Below, piece by piece: positions 27,296 to 35,371 of a DNA stretch of 64,000 nucleotides. The stretch covers positions 620,001-684,000 of the forward strand of contig OZ252290.1 in assembly GCA_965250105.1 (NCBI GenBank), read 5' to 3'. Both the position numbers and the translations under genes were made by a program. Position 1 is the first letter of the stretch, and each line of letters starts with the position of its first letter. Under the pieces are notes generated by a model. It ran no database searches. It was given only the letters and a program-made list of their open reading frames with translations, and was not told the DNA's origin. The DNA comes from JBCBSK01 sp965250105. GTDB lineage: Bacteria; Pseudomonadota; Alphaproteobacteria; Rhizobiales; Tepidamorphaceae.

Positions 27296-28129
27296 ATGAC
27301 CGTTGCGACCGACACAATCGGCCCGGAAGCCGCCTCCGACCGTATGAAGGCGCTCGCCCCGCCCGAACGCTCGCTCGGCCAGACGCTGTTCACCTTCTTC
27401 ATCCTGTTCGTGTCCGTCGCGGTCCTCGTCTGGGCCTGGGGCATGGCGGAAATGCAGCCGCTCGAACTGATCCGCGACGCCGACAACATGGCGACGCTGG
27501 CCTATGACTTCCTGCACCCGGAATTCCGGCGCTGGGAGTTCTTCCTCGACAAGATGCTGGAAACCACCGCGATCGCCATCTGGGGCACGCTGCTCGCGGT
27601 CATCGTCGGCGCGCCCTTCGGCATTTTGTCGGCCGAAAATGTCGTGCCGGCCTGGATCCATTTCCCCGTGCGCCGCGCCATGGACGCCCTGCGCGCGATC
27701 AACGAATTCGTCTTCGCGCTGATCTTCATCGCCGCCGTCGGCCTCGGCCCGTTCGCCGGCGTCCTAGCGATCTTCATCCACACCACCGGTGTCGTGGCGA
27801 AACTGTTCTCGGAAGCCGTCGAGGCCATCGAACCCGGCCCGGTGGAAGGCATCCGCGCGACAGGCGCCAACCGCATGCAGGAAGTCGTCTTCGGCATCGT
27901 GCCGCAGGTCCTGCCCTTGTGGATTTCCTACGCGCTCTATCGGTTTGAATCGAATGTCCGCTCGGCCACGGTCATCGGCCTCGTCGGCGGCGGCGGCATC
28001 GGCATGGCGTTCAACGAATACATGCGCTCGTTCCGCTATGACGAAGCGGCCGCCATCCTGATCATCATCATCGTCACCGTCTCGGTGCTCGATGTCGTCT
28101 CGGGCGCCATCCGCCGGCGCTTCATCTGA
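27296..28129 (+). CDS. phnE: Phosphonate ABC transporter permease
   Basis: The 277-residue permease has about six membrane segments and the EAA cytoplasmic loop, here EAIEPGPVEGIRATGANRMQE. Only one phnE is present, where some alphaproteobacteria have two. A 190-bp GC-rich spacer with potential hairpins separates it from phnD, which may lower its expression relative to the binding protein. No C-P lyase genes (phnG-M) follow in the window. Confidence 0.93.
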   Translation: MTVATDTIGPEAASDRMKALAPPERSLGQTLFTFFILFVSVAVLVWAWGMAEMQPLELIRDADNMATLAYDFLHPEFRRWEFFLDKMLETTAIAIWGTLLAVIVGAPFGILSAENVVPAWIHFPVRRAMDALRAINEFVFALIFIAAVGLGPFAGVLAIFIHTTGVVAKLFSEAVEAIEPGPVEGIRATGANRMQEVVFGIVPQVLPLWISYALYRFESNVRSATVIGLVGGGGIGMAFNEYMRSFRYDEAAAILIIIIVTVSVLDVVSGAIRRRFI

Positions 28130-28231
28130 TCGCCCGGGCCAGGGTCAGGAGCGCGGGCCGCGCCGGTCTCTGGACTTCGGCCGCGCCCGCGCCAGATGAT
28201 CGAACAGGCCCCCCGAGCGGATCGGACATCC

Positions 28232-28705
28232 ATGGTGCTGAAGGCTGAAAATGTCTGGGACTATCCGCGACCGCCGCGTCTCGAACGGATCGCCGAGCGG
28301 CTGCGCGTGGTGCTGAATGGCGTCGACATCGCCGATACGGTGATGGGTTTCCGCGTGCTCGAAACGTCGCACCCGCCGACCTACTACATCCCCCGCGACG
28401 ATATCGCCGAGGGCGCCTTGCGCGAAGTGCCGGGCACGAGCCTCTGCGAATGGAAGGGTCTGGCGCGCTATTTCGACGTCGTCTCCGGCGACCGGGTCGC
28501 CTCGCGTGCGGCCTGGACCTATCCAGACCCGACCGAACGCTTCCACGACATGCGCGGCCATGTCGCCTTCTATGCCGAAAGCATGGATGCCTGCTTCGTC
28601 GGCGAAGCGCCCGTCCGTCCGCAGGACGGCAACTTCTACGGCGGCTGGATCACCGACAATCTGCGCGGTCCCTTCAAGGGCGCGGCCGGCACCGAAGGCT
28701 GGTAG
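28232..28705 (+). CDS. DUF427 domain protein (copy 2)
   Basis: The 157-residue protein carries the DUF427 elements VVLNGVDIADTVMGFRVLETSHPPTYYIP (29 residues in all, position about 31-59), SLCEWKGLARYFDV, AAWTYPDP and GHVAFYAESMDACFV. The C-terminal NFYGGWIT segment is absent from the shorter copy at 16631. Function is unknown. It starts about 100 bp after phnE and may be co-transcribed with it; a longer start at 28196 is possible. Confidence 0.88.
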   Translation: MVLKAENVWDYPRPPRLERIAERLRVVLNGVDIADTVMGFRVLETSHPPTYYIPRDDIAEGALREVPGTSLCEWKGLARYFDVVSGDRVASRAAWTYPDPTERFHDMRGHVAFYAESMDACFVGEAPVRPQDGNFYGGWITDNLRGPFKGAAGTEGW

Positions 28706-28706
28706 C

Positions 28707-28800
28707 GGCAACCCTACCCCGCAGGTACGGTTGCGCGCCGTCTCCGGCGCGGGTTGCCCTCGTCGCGCGGTCTCCCCGCGCGACGCTCACGAAGGCGTGA
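28707..28800 (+). other. Array of four hairpins with a mutually exclusive pairing
   Basis: Hairpins: 28708-28734 (GCAACC/GGTTGC plus TACC/GGTA), 28735-28750 (GCGCCG/CGGCGC), 28762-28784 (GTCGCGCGG/CCGCGCGAC, perfect) and 28787-28800 (TCACG/CGTGA). GGCAACCC at 28707-28714 can instead pair with GGGTTGCC at 28751-28758, which would open the first hairpin. No T-run follows. It may be a structured 3' end, a repeat element or an RNA switch. Confidence 0.5.
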
Positions 28801-28933
28801 ACAATCTGTCTGGATTGTAATGATGTCCGATCATCCGCGATGAACATCAGGCCGTAACAGCCTCATCCATGGAAAACGGACGCCGGCTCCGACAAAAGTT
28901 TTGATTCATGAAAACAAACTCGGGAGTCGAGAG

Positions 28934-29422
28934 ATGATCAAGCGTGCCATTCTGTCCATAGCTCTTGCGACTGGACTTTCCGTTGGCAGTGCTCAAGCCG
29001 CGAATATTGTGGAAACCGCGCAATCGGCGGGGTCCTTCGAAACGCTACTTGCCGCCGCTCAAGCCGCCGGCCTCGTCGACGCGCTCTCCGGCAGCGGTCC
29101 GCTGACAGTGTTCGCGCCGACCGACGACGCCTTCGCCGCTCTGCCCGCCGGCACGGTGGACGAGCTTCTGAAGCCGGAAAACCGCGATCAACTGACCGCT
29201 ATCCTGACCTACCACGTGCTGCCGCGCGAACTGACCTCGAACATGCTGCCGGGCCGGTCCATTCCGGTGCGCACGTTGAACGGCCAGACGTTGCGGGTCG
29301 ACAAATCGCACAGCTCGGTGACGGTCAACAACGCCACCGTCGTGACCGCCGATATCGACACCGACAATGGCGTCATCCATGTGATCGATCAGGTCCTGCT
29401 GCCGGGCAGCAACAGTCACTGA
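28934..29422 (+). CDS. Secreted fasciclin-domain protein
   Basis: The 162-residue protein has a signal peptide (MIKRAILSIALATGLSVGSAQA) and one FAS1 domain, with H1 GPLTVFAPTDDAFAALP, the YH motif LTYHVLP and H2 GVIHVIDQVLLP. FAS1 proteins act in adhesion or matrix interaction outside the cytoplasm. The start is set by GGGAG nearby and the signal peptide. It is monocistronic, with a strong terminator downstream. Confidence 0.93.
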   Translation: MIKRAILSIALATGLSVGSAQAANIVETAQSAGSFETLLAAAQAAGLVDALSGSGPLTVFAPTDDAFAALPAGTVDELLKPENRDQLTAILTYHVLPRELTSNMLPGRSIPVRTLNGQTLRVDKSHSSVTVNNATVVTADIDTDNGVIHVIDQVLLPGSNSH

Positions 29423-29492
29423 CGTGTCGATGGCTGGCGGATGACCGCGCACCAGCCGCGCGCGCCTGGCGATCCGCCGATAGACATCGAAG

Positions 29493-29522
29493 AAGGGCAG
29501 CCGTCTTCCGGCTGCCCTTTTT
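29493..29522 (+). terminator. Rho-independent terminator of the fasciclin gene
   Basis: AAGGGCAGCCG, loop TCTTC, CGGCTGCCCTT and a T-run give an 11-bp perfect stem 70 bp after the stop codon. Confidence 0.9.
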
Positions 29523-29635
29523 CATGATACGCCCCATCGTTCTCCCCCGAGGAACAATACGTTCCATGTTGAGAGACTTGGCCACCCGACGGCAACGGCC
29601 TATCTCACCGGCAACAGCATTCGGGAGACAAGACC

Positions 29636-30601
29636 ATGACTTCACCGCAAGACACCAGCGGCGCGGCCCGCATCAACGGCCTGCATCATGTGACCGCGAT
29701 CGCCGGCGCGCCGCAGCAAAATCTCGACTTCTGGTCGAAGACGCTCGGCCTGCGCTTCATTAAGAAGACCGTCAATTTCGACGACCCCGGCACCTATCAT
29801 CTCTATTACGGCGACGAAGTCGGTCATGCCGGCACGGTCATGACCTTCTTCCCCTGGTCGGGCGTGCCGCGCGGCCGAGCCGGCAGCGGCGAAACCGGGC
29901 TGACCCAGCTTGCCGTGCCGCGAGGCGCGACCGCCTTCTGGCGCGACCGGCTCGTGGCATCGGGCGCGACGCTCGACGGCGAGGATACGCTATTCGGCGA
30001 AGCCCGCCTTCTGGCCCGCGACCCGGACGGGCTGCGCTTCGCCATCGTCGAAGCCGAACGGGATGATCGTGCCCCCTGGACCACCGGGGAGATTGCCGGC
30101 GATGTCGCCATTCGCGGCTTTCATGGTGTCACCCTGTCGCTCGGCGATGGCGCCGCGATGGCGGCGTTGCTCGAGGGCGCGATGGACTATGACCGGCTCG
30201 CGAGCGAGGGCCCGGTGACGCGGTTCACCGCGCGCGATGGGTCGGCCGCGGGCGTCATCGACATTCTCGATACCGGCAGCCTGCCCCAAGCGGCGATGGG
30301 AGCCGGTAGCGTGCATCACGTCGCCTTTTCCGTCGCCGACGACGCAACGCATCGGGCGATCCGCCAGACGCTCATCGATGAGGGCATGAATGTCACGCCC
30401 GTCATCGACCGGAACTATTTCCATTCGATCTATTTCCGGGCGCCGGGCGGCGTTCTGTTCGAGATCGCGACGGAAAATCCCGGTTTCGCGGTCGACGAGC
30501 CAGTCGACAGCCTCGGCCAGGCGCTGAAGCTGCCGCGCCAGCACGAACATCTGCGCCCGATCCTGGAACAGGACCTGCCGCGCCTCGATCCAGCGGCGTA
30601 A
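29636..30601 (+). CDS. VOC-family ring-cleaving dioxygenase (MhqO-like)
   Basis: The 321-residue protein has two glyoxalase-fold modules, starting GLHHVTAIAGAPQQNLDFW and, in the second half, GSVHHVAFSVADD. Metal-ligand candidates are His in GLHHVT, His in VHHVAF and the Glu of GGVLFEIATENPGF. Relatives of the MhqO/MhqA type cleave hydroquinones. GGGAG precedes the start. An MhqD-like esterase follows 52 bp later, the pair known from quinone-stress operons in Bacillus. Confidence 0.85.
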   Translation: MTSPQDTSGAARINGLHHVTAIAGAPQQNLDFWSKTLGLRFIKKTVNFDDPGTYHLYYGDEVGHAGTVMTFFPWSGVPRGRAGSGETGLTQLAVPRGATAFWRDRLVASGATLDGEDTLFGEARLLARDPDGLRFAIVEAERDDRAPWTTGEIAGDVAIRGFHGVTLSLGDGAAMAALLEGAMDYDRLASEGPVTRFTARDGSAAGVIDILDTGSLPQAAMGAGSVHHVAFSVADDATHRAIRQTLIDEGMNVTPVIDRNYFHSIYFRAPGGVLFEIATENPGFAVDEPVDSLGQALKLPRQHEHLRPILEQDLPRLDPAA

Positions 30602-30653
30602 CGGGTGGAAACAGAGGCAGGCTGGTCATCGCGCCAGCCGCCTGTGGGAGTAA

Positions 30654-31289
30654 ATGACAATGCGTGACTACATCCACATTCACGCCGCGCCCCGGCGGAA
30701 GGACCAGCCCACGCTGGTCCTTCTGCACGGCACCGGCGGCGATGAAACCTCCTTCGCCGACCTTGGCCGGCTGATCGCGCCGGAGGCGGGGCTTCTGTCC
30801 CTGCGCGGCGATGTCGACGAGTTCGGCCATGCCCGCTTCTTCCGTCGCAAGGCCGAAGGCGTCTACGACATGGACGACCTGGCCGTCCGGACCCGTAAGC
30901 TGGCGCGTTTCCTGAACGACAGGCTCGACGCGCTCGGCATCGATCGGGAACACGCCATCGGCATCGGCTATTCGAACGGCGCCAACATCCTCGCCAATCT
31001 TCTGGCCGAGGAACCCACGGTGCTGCGGCGGATGGTGCTGATGCATCCGCTGATCCCGTTCGATCTGCCGGACACGCCCGGCATCGCCGGCGCACAGGTT
31101 CTGATCACCGCCGGCGCGCAAGATCCGATCGCGCCGCGCCCCGTGACGGAGGCACTGGCGGACCGGCTCGCGACATTGGGCGCGGAGGTCACGCTCGCCA
31201 TGCATCCGGGCGGCCATGAGATCCGCTCCGAGGAGATCGACGCCGCGCGTCCGTTCATCTACCGAGGCCAAACCCGGAACGCCGCCTGA
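30654..31289 (+). CDS. Alpha/beta hydrolase, carboxylesterase (MhqD-like)
   Basis: The 211-residue hydrolase has LVLLHGTGGDETSF (oxyanion region), the nucleophile elbow GYSNGANI, a late Asp in TAGAQDPIAP and a His in HPGGHEI, forming a complete triad. The family removes acyl groups from small aromatic esters. Pairing with the ring-cleaving dioxygenase upstream suggests a common role in hydroquinone or aromatic detoxification. No MarR-type repressor gene is adjacent. Confidence 0.87.
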   Translation: MTMRDYIHIHAAPRRKDQPTLVLLHGTGGDETSFADLGRLIAPEAGLLSLRGDVDEFGHARFFRRKAEGVYDMDDLAVRTRKLARFLNDRLDALGIDREHAIGIGYSNGANILANLLAEEPTVLRRMVLMHPLIPFDLPDTPGIAGAQVLITAGAQDPIAPRPVTEALADRLATLGAEVTLAMHPGGHEIRSEEIDAARPFIYRGQTRNAA

Positions 31290-31335
31290 AACGGCCCTCC
31301 GCGCGCGACTCCAGACCGCAGACTCCCCGATAGCG

Positions 31336-31358
31336 TGCAGCCACCATCCATGGCTGCA
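31336..31358 (+). other. 8-bp hairpin in the leader of the BcsS-like gene
   Basis: TGCAGCCA and TGGCTGCA flank a seven-base loop, 22 bp before the ATG at 31381 and just before the AGGAGGG ribosome binding site. It could influence translation or be an operator. Confidence 0.35.
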
Positions 31359-31380
31359 TGCACGTCAGGAGGGCTGGGGC

Positions 31381-32130
31381 ATGCCGAAGACAACCAGGGC
31401 GCGGATCGCTTGGCGGTTCGCCATGGTGGCGATCTGCGCCCTGGTCATCTTGACGCTGAGCTATGGCAGATCCCTGGCGCGGGCCCCCCTGCCCTTCGTT
31501 GAACTCACCTTCGGCGCGAGCCTCTCGGGTCATAGTGGGTTCGGCTATGACAAGCTCGTGGTCGCGCCGTTCTGGGGCCTGAACGAGAGCGGCATCCGCA
31601 TCCGCGCGATGGGCGGCCTTGGCTACTACCCGGCCTGGGGCGGCGTGGCCGAAACCCATCTCGTCGACCTGATGGTCGGCTATGCCCATTATCGCGGCCG
31701 CTGGGGCGCGACCTGGTTCGTCGGCCCGACCTATGACGCCCATGACACCCCCGACCCCCTGGCCTCGAAGAGTGGCCAAACCTTTGGACTGGCCGCCCTC
31801 GTCGAACCCTATTGGCACCTGACCGACCGTATCCTGCTGAGCGGCTGGGCCAGCTGGCGCTCGCCCCATGACGGGGCCGAGGCCGCTTTGGCCGCGAGCT
31901 ACCGGTTCGGTGACCGCTTCACCGCCAAGGGCGAGATCACCTATATCCGCGACGAGGATTACGAGGCGCTGCGCGTTCTCGCCGGGATCGGTCACCGGCG
32001 CGGTCCGGCGGTGACGGTCTGGCTCTTGGCCGGCATCGAAAACCCGCGCTCCGGAGACGACGGCACGGGGTTCGCCGGCCGCCTCGAGCTCGTGGTCCGT
32101 CCGGCCTATGTGATCGACCGCCTGCGGTAG
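31381..32130 (+). CDS. Secreted beta-rich protein, cellulose biosynthesis BcsS-like
   Basis: The 249-residue protein has an N-terminal hydrophobic segment (about 16-32) and then alternating aromatic beta-strand sequence: FGYDKLVVAPFWGLNESGIRIR (22 residues in all), GLGYYPAWGG, LMVGYAHYRGRW. This pattern resembles the BcsS family, outer-membrane-like proteins linked to alphaproteobacterial cellulose synthesis. No bcs genes are visible here, so the role is tentative. The ATG at 31381 is chosen because AGGAGGG precedes it. Confidence 0.55.
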   Translation: MPKTTRARIAWRFAMVAICALVILTLSYGRSLARAPLPFVELTFGASLSGHSGFGYDKLVVAPFWGLNESGIRIRAMGGLGYYPAWGGVAETHLVDLMVGYAHYRGRWGATWFVGPTYDAHDTPDPLASKSGQTFGLAALVEPYWHLTDRILLSGWASWRSPHDGAEAALAASYRFGDRFTAKGEITYIRDEDYEALRVLAGIGHRRGPAVTVWLLAGIENPRSGDDGTGFAGRLELVVRPAYVIDRLR

Positions 32131-32139
32131 TGAGCCGAC

Positions 32140-33249
32140 TTAAAGCCGCGCCTTGAGGGTCTGGATGCGGTCGATCGACGCTTCGATCTGCCGCGTTTGC
32201 AGCCGCCCCTCGGCGATCGCGGCGGTAATGGCCGAGATCATGCGCTGCGGCAGGTCGGGATCCGGATCGGCCGAATTCGACAGCATGATCAGGTCATTGC
32301 CGGCGGCGATCGACAGAATGACCGCCTCATCAAGACTGTAATTGTGGCGGATCGCGCCCATGTCGAGATCGTCGGTGATCACCACGCCATCGAAGCCGAG
32401 CCGGGCGCGCAGGAAACCGTCGATCGCCAAGGGCGACAGCGTCACAGGGTGGCGGCCGTCGTCGCTGAGCTGCGCGTGATAGAGATGCGCGGTCATCACC
32501 GACGGCGCCACGCCGGCCTCGATCAGCGAAACGAAGGGCGTCAGCTCCTGCTGCCGCCAACTCGCGGAAATGTCGACGAAGCCGTCATGGCTGTCGCCGC
32601 GCGAGGTGCCGTGACCGGGGAAATGCTTGATCGAACAAGCCACGCCGGCCTCGCGATGGGCGTCGAGAAAGGCCGTGGCATAGGTCGTCACCGTGTCGGG
32701 GTCGCTGCTCCAGGCACGACCCCATTTGCCAACAACCGGATTGTTCGCATCGAGATCGAGGTCGACCACCGGCGCCAGGTTGAAGTTGAACCCGGCCGCC
32801 TTGGTTTCGCGCGCCATGGTGCGATAGAGATCGCGCGCCTGGGCCGGCGTCATGCGTTGGGCTACCTGCCGAGCGCGGGGAATATCGGTATAGCCGAGCT
32901 TGGGGCCGAGCCGCTGAACGGCGCCGCCCTCCTGGTCGATCATGGTCAGCGGCAGGCTCGTGTGGCCGGCGCCGAGGAAAAGCCGCGTCATGCCCTCGAC
33001 GCCGGCGCGGCTGCGCGCGTTGTGGCCGAGAAAGACCACGCCGCCGACCATCCCGGCCTCGATCTGACGGGCGAGCCGCTGCGCCGACCCGGCATCCGGC
33101 GTGTTGCCGGTCAGGCCCAAGGTGAGCATTTCGCCGATCATGGCATCGAGCCCGACGGCGCGCGCGGGCCGCGTGAAGCTTGCCGGCGCGGCAAGGCCAA
33201 GCGCGCCGGCCGCGAGGCCCTTCGCGACATCACGACGGGTCGGTGTCAT
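32140..33249 (-). CDS. Tat-exported glycoside hydrolase family 3 (beta-N-acetylhexosaminidase-like)
   Basis: The 369-residue enzyme starts with a twin-arginine signal (TPTRRDVAKGLAAGALGLAA). GH3 features are LPLTMIDQEGGAVQRL, CSIKHFPGHGTSRGDSH (the acid/base loop of NagZ-type enzymes) and the nucleophile Asp in VITDDLDMGAI. It probably acts on cell-wall or glycan amino sugars in the periplasm; NagZ itself is usually cytoplasmic. Its ATG overlaps the hisG stop (ATGA), so it is the last gene of the hisS-hisZ-hisG operon. An odd partner for histidine genes. Confidence 0.88.
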   Translation of the reverse strand: MTPTRRDVAKGLAAGALGLAAPASFTRPARAVGLDAMIGEMLTLGLTGNTPDAGSAQRLARQIEAGMVGGVVFLGHNARSRAGVEGMTRLFLGAGHTSLPLTMIDQEGGAVQRLGPKLGYTDIPRARQVAQRMTPAQARDLYRTMARETKAAGFNFNLAPVVDLDLDANNPVVGKWGRAWSSDPDTVTTYATAFLDAHREAGVACSIKHFPGHGTSRGDSHDGFVDISASWRQQELTPFVSLIEAGVAPSVMTAHLYHAQLSDDGRHPVTLSPLAIDGFLRARLGFDGVVITDDLDMGAIRHNYSLDEAVILSIAAGNDLIMLSNSADPDPDLPQRMISAITAAIAEGRLQTRQIEASIDRIQTLKARL

Positions 33250-34241
33250 TCGTTTTCCTTCCATGTCCGGCCGTCGATCCGGGCCGTCACCCGGTCGCGC
33301 ATCGGGTTCTGCGCGTCGAACACATAGTCGAGCCGCCCGACGCTGACCGCGCGGGCACCCTTGGATTTCAGCCAGTCGACCAGCTGATAGAGCCGGTCTT
33401 CCGGACAATGCAGCCGCAACAAGGCGGTCTCGCGCGCCGAATAGGGGGCGGCGCAGTCGAACCGCGCCTCGGCTTCGGACGCGATGGCCAGGACATCGCC
33501 GGAGACCGCCGCCTTCACTTCCCGCGTCATTCGAGCGCGTTCCTCCGCCGCCACCCGGTCGAGGATCGTGGCCAGCGTGTTGCGCGCCCGATCCGACCAG
33601 TCGGCGCGCAGCGCGCAAACGAGATTGGCCTCGCTTTCGAGGATCACCCCATCGCGCAACACCTTGAGCGCATTGGCGGCCAGCGTGTTGCCGGTCGTGG
33701 TGATGTCGACGATGAGATCGGCGGTGCCGGAAGCCGGCGCGCCCTCGGTCGCGCCGAGGCTTTCGACGATCCGGTAGTCGGCCACCGCATGGCGGGCGAA
33801 GAAGGCGCGCGTCAGATTGATGTATTTGGTGGCGACGCGGAGCCTGCGGCCGCGCCGGGCGCGGAAGGTCTGCGCCACGTCGTCGAGATCGGACATGGTC
33901 TCGACATCGATCCAGACCTGCGGCACCGCCACCACCACGCGGGCATAGCCGAAGCCGAGCGGGGTGACGATCTCGATCGCCTGATCGGCATCGGTCATGG
34001 TTTCCCGGATCAGATCCTCGCCGGTGACACCGAGATGCACCGCGCCGCGCGCCAGCTCGCCGGCGATCTCGCTGGCCGACAGGAACAGGACCTCGGCGCC
34101 GTCGATCCCCTCGATGCGGCCGCGATAGTCGCGCGCGCCGCGATCGCGCACCATTCTGAGGCCGGCGCGCTTGAAAAACCCGTCGGCATTTTCCTGAAGC
34201 CTGCCCTTGGACGGCACGGCCATGACGAGCGGCGCGCTCAT
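33246..34241 (-). CDS. hisG: ATP phosphoribosyltransferase catalytic subunit
   Basis: HisG joins ATP and PRPP in the first committed step of histidine synthesis. The 331-residue protein starts APLVMAVPSKGRLQEN and carries the PRPP-binding stretch DLIVDITTTGNTLAAN. Length and sequence fit the alphaproteobacterial form that works with HisZ. The start overlaps the hisZ stop by four bases (ATGA). Confidence 0.94.
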   Translation of the reverse strand: MSAPLVMAVPSKGRLQENADGFFKRAGLRMVRDRGARDYRGRIEGIDGAEVLFLSASEIAGELARGAVHLGVTGEDLIRETMTDADQAIEIVTPLGFGYARVVVAVPQVWIDVETMSDLDDVAQTFRARRGRRLRVATKYINLTRAFFARHAVADYRIVESLGATEGAPASGTADLIVDITTTGNTLAANALKVLRDGVILESEANLVCALRADWSDRARNTLATILDRVAAEERARMTREVKAAVSGDVLAIASEAEARFDCAAPYSARETALLRLHCPEDRLYQLVDWLKSKGARAVSVGRLDYVFDAQNPMRDRVTARIDGRTWKENE

Positions 34242-35371
34242 GACGCGGTCTCCGGCAGGCGTTCGAGCCACAGGGAAAACCCGATCGCCGGGACCCGCGC
34301 CCGCGTGCCGAGAAGCGACAGAAGCGCATCATAGCGCCCGCCGCCGACGACCGGCGCCGCGCGATCCGCGCCCGGATCATGAAACTCGAAGACGAAGCCG
34401 GTGTAGTAGTCGAGCCGGCGCGCGAAGGCGGCATCGAACAGGACACGCTCGGCGGCGATGCCCGCCGCCGCGAGATGCTCGGCGCGCGCGGTCAGATCGT
34501 CGATCAGCGTGCCCGTGTCGAGCCCGGCCTCGCGCGCGATCACGGCCAGCGCGTCGCGGGCCGGTTCTGGCGGCGCCGACACCGCGAGAACCCGGCTCAA
34601 CACGTCGCGCCGGGTGTCGTCGAGACGATCGGTGGCGGACAGCGCCGCCTGTTCGAGAAGACGCTCGGCGATCTCGTCGGGCGTGCGCCCACCGACCGGG
34701 GCGATGCCGGCGATGGCGACCATTTCCTCGACCATGGCGCGCGCCGAGGCGAGATCAGCGCCGGCGAGCCCCGACAGGAGCGCCGCTCGCCGGGCAGCAC
34801 TCGTATCGGCGGCCACCGTGTCGTGCAGCACGCTCGCCGGCCCGCCCGGATCGCCGAAGGCCAGAAGCAGCCGCCGCCGCCAGCGCGGCGAGAGGTCGAG
34901 CGCTGTCGCGAAGCCCGACAAAACCGACTTATCGCCAAGCCGCAAGCCCGCCGAGGGCAGTCCCTCCCGGGCGAGGAGATCGGCGGCCAACGCCACGGTT
35001 TCGGCATCCTGGGCGATCGGCTCGCCGCCGCCATAGATCTCGACGCCGGCCTGAAGGAATTCCGACGCCGCGCCATCGGGGCGGAAGCGAAACACCGGGC
35101 CGGCATAGCAATAGCGCGCCGGCAGCGCCTCGCGCCCCCGCTCGATATGCTCGCAAGCCACGGGAATGGTGAAGTCCGGCCGGAGGCAGAGCTCGCGGCC
35201 TTCCGGGTCCTGGGCGACGAGAAGCCGGCGCCTTATGTCCTCGCCCGACAGATCGAGAAAGATCTCGGCCGGCTGCAAGATGGCCGGCTCGACGCGCTCA
35301 TGGCCGCGCCCGACGAGATCCAACGCGATGGCCTCGGCGCGCGCCTTGGCGGCGGTGGCGTCGGTCCTCAC
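34238..35371 (-). CDS. hisZ: ATP phosphoribosyltransferase regulatory subunit
   Basis: HisZ is a HisRS paralogue without aminoacylation activity that forms the octameric ATP phosphoribosyltransferase with short-form HisG. The 377-residue protein shows the degenerate class II core: LCLRPDFTIPVAC, YCYAGPVFRF, ASEFLQAGVEIYG and RRLDYYTGFVFEF. The GTG start overlaps the hisS stop (GTGA), so synthesis of the three proteins is coupled. Confidence 0.92.
   Translation of the reverse strand: MRTDATAAKARAEAIALDLVGRGHERVEPAILQPAEIFLDLSGEDIRRRLLVAQDPEGRELCLRPDFTIPVACEHIERGREALPARYCYAGPVFRFRPDGAASEFLQAGVEIYGGGEPIAQDAETVALAADLLAREGLPSAGLRLGDKSVLSGFATALDLSPRWRRRLLLAFGDPGGPASVLHDTVAADTSAARRAALLSGLAGADLASARAMVEEMVAIAGIAPVGGRTPDEIAERLLEQAALSATDRLDDTRRDVLSRVLAVSAPPEPARDALAVIAREAGLDTGTLIDDLTARAEHLAAAGIAAERVLFDAAFARRLDYYTGFVFEFHDPGADRAAPVVGGGRYDALLSLLGTRARVPAIGFSLWLERLPETAS

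Noticed and set aside
32140..34446. A 768-codon frame fusing hisG-overlapping sequence to the GH3 enzyme
   Set aside because: The N-terminal 400 residues are hisG read in another frame. The GH3 gene has its own Tat signal and a start coupled to the hisG stop.
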